This document shows, one piece after another, positions 9,162 to 17,701 of a stretch of 64,000 nt of DNA. The stretch covers positions 558,001 through 622,000 of the forward strand of contig NZ_VTUX01000001.1 of assembly GCF_008370495.1 (NCBI RefSeq), in the 5' to 3' direction. Each line of letters starts with the position of its first letter. Within the stretch, counting starts at the first letter, position 1. Source of the stretch: Pseudohalioglobus sediminis (lineage in GTDB: Bacteria; Pseudomonadota; Gammaproteobacteria; Pseudomonadales; Halieaceae). A program made the translations under genes and the position numbers. The notes beneath the pieces are model-generated. The model worked only from the letters and a program-made list of their open reading frames with translations. It was not told the origin of the DNA and ran no database searches.

Positions 9162-10661
9162 GTGCGCAGCATCAAAGCTCTCTTTTCCACACTGTTAGTA
9201 ACGTTTTTTGTCGCCCTTACCGGGTGCAGTGACAGCAGTGACCGCCCTCCGCAAAACAACAATCCGTTTCTTCCCATAGCTGATCCCGCAATAGAAAATC
9301 CACCGGACGAGGGCGAGTTTTTCCTGCAGCTGACCAATTTCCCGCTGGCTGACCTCGGTTACCGCTCACGCGAGTTTTTCCTTTCCGGCACGGCGACGGC
9401 CTTCGTTAACCTCGAGGAACTCGGCAGTGATGGCCGCTGGAGCGCAGAGCCGGCGGAGACAGCCGACTACCGGACGCGGGTTGTCGTGGTCCGGCCCGAG
9501 AATGACGCCGAGTTCAGCGGCACCGTGTTCGTGGAGTGGCTGAACGTGACCAGCGGGTTTGATATTGCCCCGAGCTGGAATGCCGGTCGCACCGGCCTCC
9601 TGCGCGACGGCCACGCCTGGGTAGGCGTATCGGCACAGTTTGTTGGCATCGAAGGCAGCGACCGCGGCATCGTGCCTTTCCACCTGAAGGCCATCAACCC
9701 GCCACGTTACGAGTCACTGCTGCACCCGGGCGACAGTTTTTCCTACGATATGTTTTCCCAGGTTGCACAGGCCCTGCGCAATCCGCTGGATGTAGACCTG
9801 CTGGAAGGGCTTTCACCCCAGCGCCTGATCGCCATGGGTGAATCACAGTCCGCCAGCCGGCTCACTACCTACATCAACGCGGTGCACCCGCTGTACAACG
9901 CCTTCGACGGCTACCTGGTGCACAGCCGCGGCGACGGCAGCTCTGCCCTGGCACAGGATCCGCAGACGCCCATTCCCACCCCGGAAGTGGTTACCATCCG
10001 CACCGACCTCAACGCGCCGGTGCTGAACTTCCAGACCGAGACCGACATCCTGTTCCTGGGCTTTGTCAGTGACCGCCAGGATGACAGCGACACCTTCCGC
10101 CTCTGGGAGGTTACCGGCACGGCGCACGCCGACACCTACACCACCCTCATCGGCTTCGACGACCGAGGCGACGACCCGCAGTTCGCTGTCGTGGTGGAGG
10201 AGAACGCCGTCGCCGAAGGCCTGGTGACCTGCCCGGTGCCGCTGAACAACGGACCGCACCCCTGGGTCTTCAACGCCGCCCTGGATGCGCTCAACACCTG
10301 GGTGCGCGATGGTGTGGCACCACCGCAGGCCGAGCGACTCGCCCTGAACGACACCCAGGACGCCTTTGTACTGGATGACAACGGCAACGTGCTGGGCGGC
10401 ATCCGCACACCCTACGTGGATGTTCCCGCGGCGCGCCTGTCGGGCGAGGGCCAGGCGGGCGGCAGCTTCTGCTTCCTGTTCGGCACCACGGAACTGTTCG
10501 ATGCCGCCACCATGGCCATGCTCTATGTGGACAAACAGGGCTATGTCGACGCGGTGGCCGAGTCTACCGATGACGCCGTCGCCGCGGGCTTCCTGCTGCC
10601 ACCGGATGCAGAGCGCATCAAGGCCGCGGCGGCACTGCAGTGGGATGCCCTGGCGCCCTGA
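9162..10661 (+). CDS. Lipoprotein alpha/beta hydrolase-domain protein
   Basis: 499 residues starting at GTG, with AAGGA about 9 bases upstream. A lipoprotein signal ends in FVALTGC (Cys about 22), followed by SDSSDRPPQNNN. The body matches the large 'alpha/beta hydrolase domain' family (Abhydrolase_10 type), including VVVRPEN, FVEWLNVTSG and the nucleophile elbow MGESQSASRL with Ser about 228. A secreted or envelope-anchored esterase is likely; substrate is unknown. It is followed in the same direction, 57 bases later, by a penicillin-acylase-family lipoprotein, suggesting a joint role in breaking down an acylated compound. Confidence 0.8.
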   Translation: MRSIKALFSTLLVTFFVALTGCSDSSDRPPQNNNPFLPIADPAIENPPDEGEFFLQLTNFPLADLGYRSREFFLSGTATAFVNLEELGSDGRWSAEPAETADYRTRVVVVRPENDAEFSGTVFVEWLNVTSGFDIAPSWNAGRTGLLRDGHAWVGVSAQFVGIEGSDRGIVPFHLKAINPPRYESLLHPGDSFSYDMFSQVAQALRNPLDVDLLEGLSPQRLIAMGESQSASRLTTYINAVHPLYNAFDGYLVHSRGDGSSALAQDPQTPIPTPEVVTIRTDLNAPVLNFQTETDILFLGFVSDRQDDSDTFRLWEVTGTAHADTYTTLIGFDDRGDDPQFAVVVEENAVAEGLVTCPVPLNNGPHPWVFNAALDALNTWVRDGVAPPQAERLALNDTQDAFVLDDNGNVLGGIRTPYVDVPAARLSGEGQAGGSFCFLFGTTELFDAATMAMLYVDKQGYVDAVAESTDDAVAAGFLLPPDAERIKAAAALQWDALAP

Positions 10662-10717
10662 ACAGCACGATAACAACAACCTGGTTTACACCTGACAAGC
10701 TACCGCGAGGACGCACC

Positions 10718-13210
10718 ATGCGCACATTACACCGTATCTCGGCAGTCGCCCTGCTGAGCCTGGCTATCACCGCCTGCAGTGACTCATCGGACAGTAATGG
10801 CCCGGCTGAGCCACCTGTCGAGCCCCCCGTGCCGCCTCCGGTCGAGCCGGTCTTCTCCGCGGAAATCCGGCGCACGGAATACGGCATCCCCCACATCAAG
10901 GCCGACAACTGGGGCAGCCTGGGATACGGCTATGGCTATGCCTACGCGCAGGACAACTACTGCGTCACCATGCGCGAGGTAGCGCTGGCCAGTGGCCGCT
11001 GGGCGGAACTGACCGGTGACGGCATCGACAATGATTTCCTGTGGCGCTACATCAACGGCACGCGTGACGAGTTCAGCGAGAACTTCTACGTCAAGCTGCC
11101 ACAGCGCGACCGCGACCTGATCGACGGCTTCGCCGCGGGCATGAGCCGCTATCTCGATGAGACCGGCACGGATGCGCTGCCGGAAGGGGAAGCAGGCTGC
11201 CGCAATGAACCCTGGGTGTACGCCTTCGACGGTATCGACCTGATGATGTACCTGCGCAAGATAGCCCTGCAGGCCAGCACCGACCAGGGCATCGTGCGCG
11301 ACGCCATCCTGCGCGTGCAGGGTCCGGACGCCATGCAGACGGCCAGCGCGGCGCAGCTGGGCGTGCGCGCCGGACTGGCGCAGGACCTGCTGGCCATGGG
11401 CCGCGCTATCCGTCCTACCGAGGTAGGCAGTAACGCCATCGCCGCGGGCCGTGACGCCACCCAGGATGGCGGCGGCCTGCTGCTGGGCAACCCGCACCAG
11501 CCCTGGAACGGCAGTGGCCGCTGGTACGAGGCGCACCTGACTATTCCGGGAGAATACGACGCCGCCGGCGCATCGCTGCAGGGCCTGCCCTGGATCGGCA
11601 TCGGCTTCACCCGGGATGTCGCCTGGACCCACACTGTGGACTACGCTACCCGCTTCACCCTGTATGAAGTGCGGCTGAACCCGGATGACCCGATGCAGTA
11701 CGAGTACGATGGCGAGATGCGCGACATTACCGCCACCACCGTGCAGGCACAGCAGTTGCAGGAGGACGGCTCCCTGGAAACCCTCGAGCGCACGTTCTAT
11801 AGCACCCAGTACGGCCTGGTCATCGACCTGGCCGGCGTCAACCCGGCGCTGGGTGGCTGGCCCACGGCGGCGGGCACACTGATGACCATGCGCGACGGCA
11901 ACCTGGACACCGGCCTGCGCTCACTGCAGCAGTGGGTGGAAAAAGCCCAGGCCACCAACATGGAGGAATACCGGACCGCGCTGCGCTACATCGGCAACCC
12001 GGTGTTCCATGAGTTCGCGGCGGACCGCCACGGTAATATGTTCTATGGCCAGATCAGCGCCGTGCCCCACGTGGACCAGGCCAAGCTGGATGAATGCCTC
12101 AACGGTATCGGCGGGCTGATCGCCGCGGTCACCACCAACGCCCTGATCGGGCTCGACGGCAGCCGTTCGGATTGCGAATGGGGCGAAGACGCTGACAGCC
12201 CGGAAGGCACCAACCTGTTCGGCCTCGAGGCGCACCCGCAGATACTCGGCACCGGCACCGCCGGCAACAGCAACAACAGTTACTGGCTCACCGATGCCAC
12301 CATGCCGCTGGAGGGTTTTCCCTTCGTGTTTGGCTGGATGGGCCACGAGGGCAACCAGCAGTTCCTGCGCACGCGCATCACCCACAGCATGATTGCCGAC
12401 CGACTGGCCGGCGAGGATGAACTGAGTGAGACGCCCCTGTTCGACGCGGATACGCTCAAACGCCTGATGTACAGCAACCGCGTGCACGCAGCCGAACTGG
12501 TGCTCGACGATGTGCTGCAGATCTGCGCCGACTACCTCAACAGCCCCGACGCCGACCCCGCCAATGGGCCCATGCTCACAGAGACCTGCGAGGTGCTGGG
12601 CAACTGGGACCGCCGCGTGAACGTGGATAGCCGCGGCGCGCAGGTGTTTACCGAATTCTGGAGCGGCATCCGCGACGAGTACGGCAGCCAGTTCCAGAAT
12701 GTGGTTGTCAGCGATGAGTTCTGGGCAGTGGACTTCGACCCGGCCAGGCCGATCACCACCCCCGCCGGTATCGACACGGACATCGCCGCCAACCGCGACC
12801 TGGTCATCGACAAGCTGCTTTACGCCTACCAGCGCCTGAACGAGGCCGGTGTGCCGCTGGATGCGCCCTGGGGCGAGGTACAGTTCCTCGAACGCAACAA
12901 CGAACAGGTGCCCATCCACGGCGGCGCCGGCACCATGGGTGTGTTCGGTGCCATCAGCGCCAGCCTGCAGGAGGGCGGCTACAAGAACCCGCGCGCGGGC
13001 AACTCCTACATACAGGTGGTATCGTGGGACGAGAGCGAGTGCCCCATAGCGGACACCATGCTGACCCACTCCCAGAGCGTGCGCCCCGACTCAGACCACT
13101 ATGCCGACCAGAGCAGGCTCTATGCCGAGAAGCGCTGGGTGCGCTTCCCGTTCTGCGAGCAGGATATCCAGGCCGCGCAGATCGGCGAGACATTGATTAT
13201 CGAGGAATAG
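10718..13210 (+). CDS. Penicillin acylase-family Ntn hydrolase, lipoprotein
   Basis: 830 residues from ATG 10718, behind a GCGAGG box 7 bases upstream. A lipoprotein signal ends in LAITAC (Cys20), then SDSSDSNGP and a Pro/Glu-rich linker. Residues about 48-235 form the alpha-chain region (EIRRTEYGIPHIKA, GYGYAYAQDN). Ser238 in PTEVGSNA is the predicted N-terminal nucleophile created by autocatalytic cleavage. The beta chain follows with LLGNPHQPW and IPGEYDAAGASLQG. Relatives deacylate beta-lactams, aculeacin or acyl-homoserine lactones; which one applies here cannot be read from sequence. A GC-rich hairpin lies just after the stop. Confidence 0.88.
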   Translation: MRTLHRISAVALLSLAITACSDSSDSNGPAEPPVEPPVPPPVEPVFSAEIRRTEYGIPHIKADNWGSLGYGYGYAYAQDNYCVTMREVALASGRWAELTGDGIDNDFLWRYINGTRDEFSENFYVKLPQRDRDLIDGFAAGMSRYLDETGTDALPEGEAGCRNEPWVYAFDGIDLMMYLRKIALQASTDQGIVRDAILRVQGPDAMQTASAAQLGVRAGLAQDLLAMGRAIRPTEVGSNAIAAGRDATQDGGGLLLGNPHQPWNGSGRWYEAHLTIPGEYDAAGASLQGLPWIGIGFTRDVAWTHTVDYATRFTLYEVRLNPDDPMQYEYDGEMRDITATTVQAQQLQEDGSLETLERTFYSTQYGLVIDLAGVNPALGGWPTAAGTLMTMRDGNLDTGLRSLQQWVEKAQATNMEEYRTALRYIGNPVFHEFAADRHGNMFYGQISAVPHVDQAKLDECLNGIGGLIAAVTTNALIGLDGSRSDCEWGEDADSPEGTNLFGLEAHPQILGTGTAGNSNNSYWLTDATMPLEGFPFVFGWMGHEGNQQFLRTRITHSMIADRLAGEDELSETPLFDADTLKRLMYSNRVHAAELVLDDVLQICADYLNSPDADPANGPMLTETCEVLGNWDRRVNVDSRGAQVFTEFWSGIRDEYGSQFQNVVVSDEFWAVDFDPARPITTPAGIDTDIAANRDLVIDKLLYAYQRLNEAGVPLDAPWGEVQFLERNNEQVPIHGGAGTMGVFGAISASLQEGGYKNPRAGNSYIQVVSWDESECPIADTMLTHSQSVRPDSDHYADQSRLYAEKRWVRFPFCEQDIQAAQIGETLIIEE

Positions 13211-13231
13211 CGCAGCACCGCGACGTCCTTG

Positions 13232-13260
13232 CCGGGCCCTATCGCCAGGGCCCGGTCTCT
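13232..13260 (+). terminator. Probable terminator after the acylase gene
   Basis: A 9-base stem (CCGGGCCCT / AGGGCCCGG) with a 6-base loop begins 22 bases after the acylase stop and is followed by TCTCT. The T tract is weak, so it may be an mRNA-end hairpin rather than a full intrinsic terminator. Confidence 0.6.
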
Positions 13261-13331
13261 CACCGTCGCACCGTGGCAGTCTCGATGAGGCAGTTGCACT
13301 GCGCCGGTCGCACTCCGCCGCGTGCTGCTGA

Positions 13332-14303
13332 TCAGCCGCGGTGGTGCGGGCGCGTAAAGTCGATGTCCGGGCCCAGCGGCACCACACCGGTGGGATTGAT
13401 GGTGCCGTGCGAGGCGTAATAGTGCGTCTTGATATGGTCGAAGTCGACGGTCTCGCTCACACCCGGCAACTGGAAGATATCCCGCACGTATCCCGGCAGG
13501 TGCGCATAATCCTCAAGCCGCTGGCGGTTGCACTTGAAGTGGCCGTGGTACACGGCGTCGAAACGGATCAGCGTGGTGAACAGGCGGATATCCGCCTCGG
13601 TGAGCTGGTCACCGACCAGGAAGCGCTGCTTCGCCAGGTGGGCATCGAGTGCGTCCAGTTCGGCAAACACTTCCGCATAGGCCTCCTCGTAGGCCGCCTG
13701 GCTGGTGGCGAAACCGGCGCGGTAGACGCCGTTATTTACGCGCGGGTAGATGCGCTCGTTCCAGCGCTCAATGTCCTCGCGCAGGGCTTGCGGATAATAG
13801 TCATCTTTATTACCGGTAATGCCATCGAAGGCGCTGTTGAGCATGCGGATGATTTCCGAGGATTCATTACTGACAATGGTATTGCGCTGCTTGTCCCAGA
13901 GCACCGGCACGGTCACCCTGCCGGTATAGTCGGGGGCCGCATCTGTGTACACCTGGTAGTGGAAGTCGCGCCCTGCCAGCGCGTCGCCGGTGCTGCCCTC
14001 ATCCCGGTTAAAGGTCCAGCCATTTGCCAGCATGATCGGACTAACCACAGATACGTCGATGGCATCTTCAAGGCCCTTGAGTGCGCGCATGATCAGCGTC
14101 CTGTGCGCCCAGGGGCAGGCCAGGGAGACATACAGGTGATAGCGCCCCGCCTCTGCGGCAAAGCCCCCCTCGCCTTCCGGCCCCGGGGCGCCGTCAGCGG
14201 TCACCCAGTTGCGAAAGCGCGCGCTCTCGCGCTTGAAAGAACCCCCGGTGGACTCGGTGTCATACCATACGTCCTGCCACTGACCGTCTACCAACATACC
14301 CAT
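13332..14303 (-). CDS. yqjG: Glutathionyl-hydroquinone reductase (YqjG/Ecm4-like)
   Basis: About 323 residues; family size is 310-330. Omega/xi-type glutathione transferase that reduces glutathionyl-hydroquinones. The catalytic Cys63 is in the LACPWAHRT motif; the N-terminal DGQWQDVWYDTESTGGSFKR and the C-terminal RFDAVYHGHFKCN block are diagnostic. Of three clustered Met codons, the one at 14303 has AAGGAG 8 bases upstream and is preferred; 14309 is the alternative. It lies downstream of a LysR gene in the same direction, as in the Escherichia coli yqjG-yhaJ region, with a LysR-type box between them. Confidence 0.92.
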   Translation of the reverse strand: MGMLVDGQWQDVWYDTESTGGSFKRESARFRNWVTADGAPGPEGEGGFAAEAGRYHLYVSLACPWAHRTLIMRALKGLEDAIDVSVVSPIMLANGWTFNRDEGSTGDALAGRDFHYQVYTDAAPDYTGRVTVPVLWDKQRNTIVSNESSEIIRMLNSAFDGITGNKDDYYPQALREDIERWNERIYPRVNNGVYRAGFATSQAAYEEAYAEVFAELDALDAHLAKQRFLVGDQLTEADIRLFTTLIRFDAVYHGHFKCNRQRLEDYAHLPGYVRDIFQLPGVSETVDFDHIKTHYYASHGTINPTGVVPLGPDIDFTRPHHRG

Positions 14304-14361
14304 CGCCATCTCTCCTTGCTGTTGTGGTGGGGAACCTCCCCGGCAATGGCTATACCTTATG

Positions 14362-14376
14362 TTCGCAATAAGCGAA
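14362..14376. promoter_or_regulatory. LysR-type binding box upstream of yqjG
   Basis: TTCGCAATAAGCGAA is a 5-base inverted repeat of T-N11-A form embedded in an AT-rich stretch about 60 bases before the yqjG start. It is the expected operator for the LysR protein encoded immediately upstream. Confidence 0.55.
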
Positions 14377-14429
14377 TTAAAATCGCATTTTATTGGCTAT
14401 TAGTTTCGTTTTATTAGAATTATATGCTG

Positions 14430-15308
14430 CTACCGGCAGGCCTGTAGCAGCAGTTCACCCAGGTGCAGGGTGGCGGGACCGGCCCTGTCCCTGTCGGCAT
14501 ACACCAGGTAGACCTCGGTATATCGCGCACTCCCCTGCTCCAGCGCCAGCGGCTGCAGGCGCCCGGCCGCCAGCGCATCACTGATTCGCAGCGCCGGTAA
14601 CCACGCGAAGCCCATACCCCGCTCTATCATTTCGATGGACGTGGCCACGTGGCTTACAGTCCAGCGCTGCTCCGCACCCAGCCAGCCCGAGTCGGTGCTG
14701 CTGTCCTGGGCAGAATCCCGCACCACTATCTGGCGCTGCTGCTGCAGGTCCGCCAGTGCAGGCGCCCTGCCCAGCTGGTGCAGCGGATGCTCGGGATGGG
14801 CGACCGCGATGAACTCGGCCCGCATCATGGGCTCCCCCACAAACCCGCCGGGCACGTCACCGGTGACCAGCAGATCCACTTCGCCGGCAAGCAGGCGCTC
14901 GTTGCCCCCGGACAACACCGTTTCCAGCAATTGCACACGCGTGTGCGGGTAGGCATGCGACAGCGCCTGCAGTGCATCGGCGAGGAAGCGATTCGGATAA
15001 ATCGCATCCACCGCGATGCGTATCTCGGCTTCCGTGCCACAGGCCAGGCTGGCCGCGATCTCTTCCAGCTTGCCGGCCTGGTCCAGCAACTGCTCGGCCC
15101 GGCGTAACATCAATTCCCCGGCTTCGGTGAGCTGTGCCTTGCGTCCAACGACCTCCAGCAGCGGCAGGCCCAACAGGTCCTCCAGCTTGTGTACGGCGTG
15201 GTTGATCGTGGACTGGCTTTTGTGGATGGCTGCGGCCGCCTGGGCAAAACCGCCGTGGCGCACCACCGCCTGCAGCATGCGCCATTGTTCGAGCGTGGTC
15301 TTGTTCAT
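14430..15308 (-). CDS. LysR-family transcriptional regulator (YhaJ-like)
   Basis: 292 residues: N-terminal winged helix-turn-helix (about 1-60, with GGFAQAAAAIHKSQSTINHAV) and a periplasmic-binding-like effector domain from about 90. Gene order with yqjG and general similarity suggest a YhaJ-type regulator that senses quinone or aromatic compounds; this is inferred from context. It is divergent from the GST at 15387 (78-base intergenic) and may control both sides. Confidence 0.85.
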   Translation of the reverse strand: MNKTTLEQWRMLQAVVRHGGFAQAAAAIHKSQSTINHAVHKLEDLLGLPLLEVVGRKAQLTEAGELMLRRAEQLLDQAGKLEEIAASLACGTEAEIRIAVDAIYPNRFLADALQALSHAYPHTRVQLLETVLSGGNERLLAGEVDLLVTGDVPGGFVGEPMMRAEFIAVAHPEHPLHQLGRAPALADLQQQRQIVVRDSAQDSSTDSGWLGAEQRWTVSHVATSIEMIERGMGFAWLPALRISDALAAGRLQPLALEQGSARYTEVYLVYADRDRAGPATLHLGELLLQACR

Positions 15309-15386
15309 TATGATAAAACCCTGTCCTATCTGCCTGGGAGTGTACGCGATTAGCGCCTACGCAAAACGCATCAACCGGTACCCGAC

Positions 15387-16493
15387 ATGAATACAACCCA
15401 TCCCGCCATGACTCTCTACGGGCTGAAGGTATCCTACTTCACCGGGAAGATGGAGAACTACCTGCGCTACAAGGAGATACCCTTTAGCTACCAGTCGATG
15501 ACCGCTGAGCACTTCGAGCGCATCATCCCGGAGGCGACAGGCGCCCGGCAAATGCCCGCCATACAGCTGGCCGACGGGCGCTGGATGACCGACTCCACAC
15601 CGATGATCGAATGGCTGGAGACCCAGTGGCCCCGGCACAGTATCTATCCCGACGACCCGCTGCAGGATTTCGTCTGCCGGCTGATCGAGGACTATGCCGA
15701 CGAGTGGCTGTGGCGACCCGCCATGCATTATCGCTGGAGCTTTGCCGCGGGCCGCGCCATGCTCGGGCACCTCATTGTCGATGAAATGGCACCCACCACC
15801 CCGCTGCCCCGCGTCCTGATACGCTGGTCGGTCAGGCGGCGGCAGAAAAAATATTTTGTCGACGGGGACGGCGTCACGAGACAGACCCGCGCGCACGTGG
15901 AACAGGGCTACCTGCGCTTACTCGACATACTGGAGCGCGTGTTCACCCAGCGGCCCTTCGTCTTCGGTGAGCGACCGACGCTGGCGGACTTTGGTCTCTC
16001 CGGGCCGCTGTTCCGGCACTTTGCCAATGACCCCGACCCGGCCATGATCATGCGTGAACGCGCGCCGGCGGTGTACGCCTGGACAGCCAGGTTGTGGCGC
16101 ACACGCGGCTCTGCCTGCGGTACCGGGCTGGTCACCGGGATACCGGATGACCTGCTGCCGCTGCTTGCCGAGATCGGTGCCACCCACCTGCCCAACCTCG
16201 TTGCCAACGCCGCGGCCCACGCGCGGCAACAGCGCGAGTACTCGGTGGCACTGCAGGGCACAAGTTATACCCGGCTGCCGGTATCGCAATACCGCGTCTG
16301 GTGCCTGGAACGGTTGCAACACCGTGCCAGGGCGCTCCCTGAAGAGGTCGCGGCACTGGCGCGCCCCCTGCTGGAGGCGCAGCAGTGCTGGCAGCCCCTT
16401 TGGCAGGACGCGATGGTCAGCTCCGGTTATGACCCGGACCAGCAAGTGCCCTTCGGCCGCGGGCTGCCGGTTTATCATGTGCCCGGGCCCTGA
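15387..16493 (+). CDS. Glutathione S-transferase-family protein
   Basis: 368 residues, longer than the usual 200-230. The N-terminal thioredoxin-fold region (LYGLKVSYFTGKMENYLRYK, then ARQMPAIQLADGRWMTDSTPMIEWLE) and the alpha-helical domain with FGERPTLADFGLSGPLFRH (about 192-210) match GSTs. About 100 extra C-terminal residues have no recognised domain. No Shine-Dalgarno sequence is obvious; Met8 is an alternative start. Divergent from the LysR regulator, so probably part of the same electrophile or quinone response. Confidence 0.75.
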   Translation: MNTTHPAMTLYGLKVSYFTGKMENYLRYKEIPFSYQSMTAEHFERIIPEATGARQMPAIQLADGRWMTDSTPMIEWLETQWPRHSIYPDDPLQDFVCRLIEDYADEWLWRPAMHYRWSFAAGRAMLGHLIVDEMAPTTPLPRVLIRWSVRRRQKKYFVDGDGVTRQTRAHVEQGYLRLLDILERVFTQRPFVFGERPTLADFGLSGPLFRHFANDPDPAMIMRERAPAVYAWTARLWRTRGSACGTGLVTGIPDDLLPLLAEIGATHLPNLVANAAAHARQQREYSVALQGTSYTRLPVSQYRVWCLERLQHRARALPEEVAALARPLLEAQQCWQPLWQDAMVSSGYDPDQQVPFGRGLPVYHVPGP

Positions 16494-16552
16494 GCGGTGC
16501 ACGGGTATCGGCGGCACAGAACGGCCGGGCAAATTACCCTTGCGCCCGCGCC

Positions 16553-16571
16553 AATAATGAGAATAATTAGC
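16553..16571. promoter_or_regulatory. Fur box upstream of the iron ABC operon
   Basis: AATAATGAGAATAATTAGC matches 15 of 19 positions of the consensus Fur box GATAATGATAATCATTATC. It lies 28 bases upstream of the substrate-binding protein gene, where Fe-Fur would block transcription. Confidence 0.75.
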
Positions 16572-16598
16572 GTTCTCAAACCAGACCAAGCAGGAACC

Positions 16599-17657
16599 AT
16601 GATGCAAATACGTCGTCCACGCACCATTACAGGCCTGGCCCTCTTCTCGATCCTCACGGGCCTGCTACTGGGCGCAGGCGCCGCTGCGGCAGGCGAAATC
16701 AATGTCTATTCCGCGCGCAAGGAAGCGCTGATAAAACCCCTGCTGGACCAGTACAGCGCCGAGACCGGCACCAAAGTTAACCTGGTGACGGCGAAAGGGG
16801 ACGCACTGCTGACGCGGCTGCGCAGTGAGGGCAGCAACTCACCTGCGGATGTCCTGATCACCAGTGACGCCGGGCGTCTGTACCGGGCGCAGGAGGCCGG
16901 CGTGCTGCAAGCGGTGGAGTCGACGCAACTGAACGCCGCGATTCCGGCCAATCTGCGCAGCCCCGAGGGCTACTGGTATGGCCTCTCGGTGCGAGCGCGC
17001 GCCATCGTCTACGCGCTGGATCGGGTCCAGCCGGGAGAACTGAGCACCTATGCAGCGCTGGCGGAGCCCAAATGGAAAGGCCGCATCTGCGTGCGTTCCT
17101 CTGGGAATATCTACAACCAGTCGCTGGTGGCCGGCATGCTGGCCACCGATGGCGCCGAGCAAACCGATACCTGGCTCAAGGGCTTTGTCGCCAATTTCGC
17201 GCGCCCGCCGCAGGGTGGCGACCGCGACCAGATTGCCGCTGTTGCCGCCGGCCAATGTGACCTCGCCCTGGTGAACAGCTACTACCTTGGCGGCATGATC
17301 AACTCCGGGGATGACAGGCAGCGCAGCGCGGCGCAGCAGGTCGGCATCTTCTGGCCGGACCAGGATGGACCTAACCAGGCCGGCCGGGGCACCCATATCA
17401 ATGTCAGCGGCGCCGGCGTCACCGCGGCCAGCAAGCAGCCCGCCGAGGCGATCAAGCTGATCGAGTTCCTCGCCCGTGAAGACAGCCAGCGCTGGTATGC
17501 CGAGAGCAACAACGAGTACCCGGCACGTGCAGGCGTCGCACGCAGCGAACTGCTTGCGTCCTGGGGCGAGTTCAAGGCAGACCAGGTCAGCGCCAGCGAA
17601 CTCGGCCGCCTCAATGCGCAGGCAGTGATGGCCATGGATCGCGCCAATTGGAAATAG
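16599..17657 (+). CDS. fbpA: Ferric iron ABC transporter, periplasmic binding protein
   Basis: 352 residues. Signal peptide (hydrophobic about 11-26, cleavage near AAAAG-EINVYSAR), then the FbpA/AfuA/FutA fold. The consecutive tyrosines in LVNSYYLGG (about 226-234), which bind Fe(III) in this family, are present, as are WYGLSVRARAIVY and FVANFARPPQGGDRDQ. It captures ferric ions in the periplasm and delivers them to the permease. AGGA precedes the paired ATG codons. A Fur box upstream and the permease and ATPase genes downstream make the iron assignment firm. Confidence 0.92.
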   Translation: MMQIRRPRTITGLALFSILTGLLLGAGAAAAGEINVYSARKEALIKPLLDQYSAETGTKVNLVTAKGDALLTRLRSEGSNSPADVLITSDAGRLYRAQEAGVLQAVESTQLNAAIPANLRSPEGYWYGLSVRARAIVYALDRVQPGELSTYAALAEPKWKGRICVRSSGNIYNQSLVAGMLATDGAEQTDTWLKGFVANFARPPQGGDRDQIAAVAAGQCDLALVNSYYLGGMINSGDDRQRSAAQQVGIFWPDQDGPNQAGRGTHINVSGAGVTAASKQPAEAIKLIEFLAREDSQRWYAESNNEYPARAGVARSELLASWGEFKADQVSASELGRLNAQAVMAMDRANWK

Positions 17658-17701
17658 GTGCAGACGCACACACCAATCGCTCACTGTTGCAGCTCCCCCG
17701 G

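Noticed and set aside
11921-13069. 382-codon open frame on the minus strand
   Set aside because: It lies wholly inside the Ntn acylase gene; such long antisense frames are common in GC-rich genes and no domain or ribosome site is visible.
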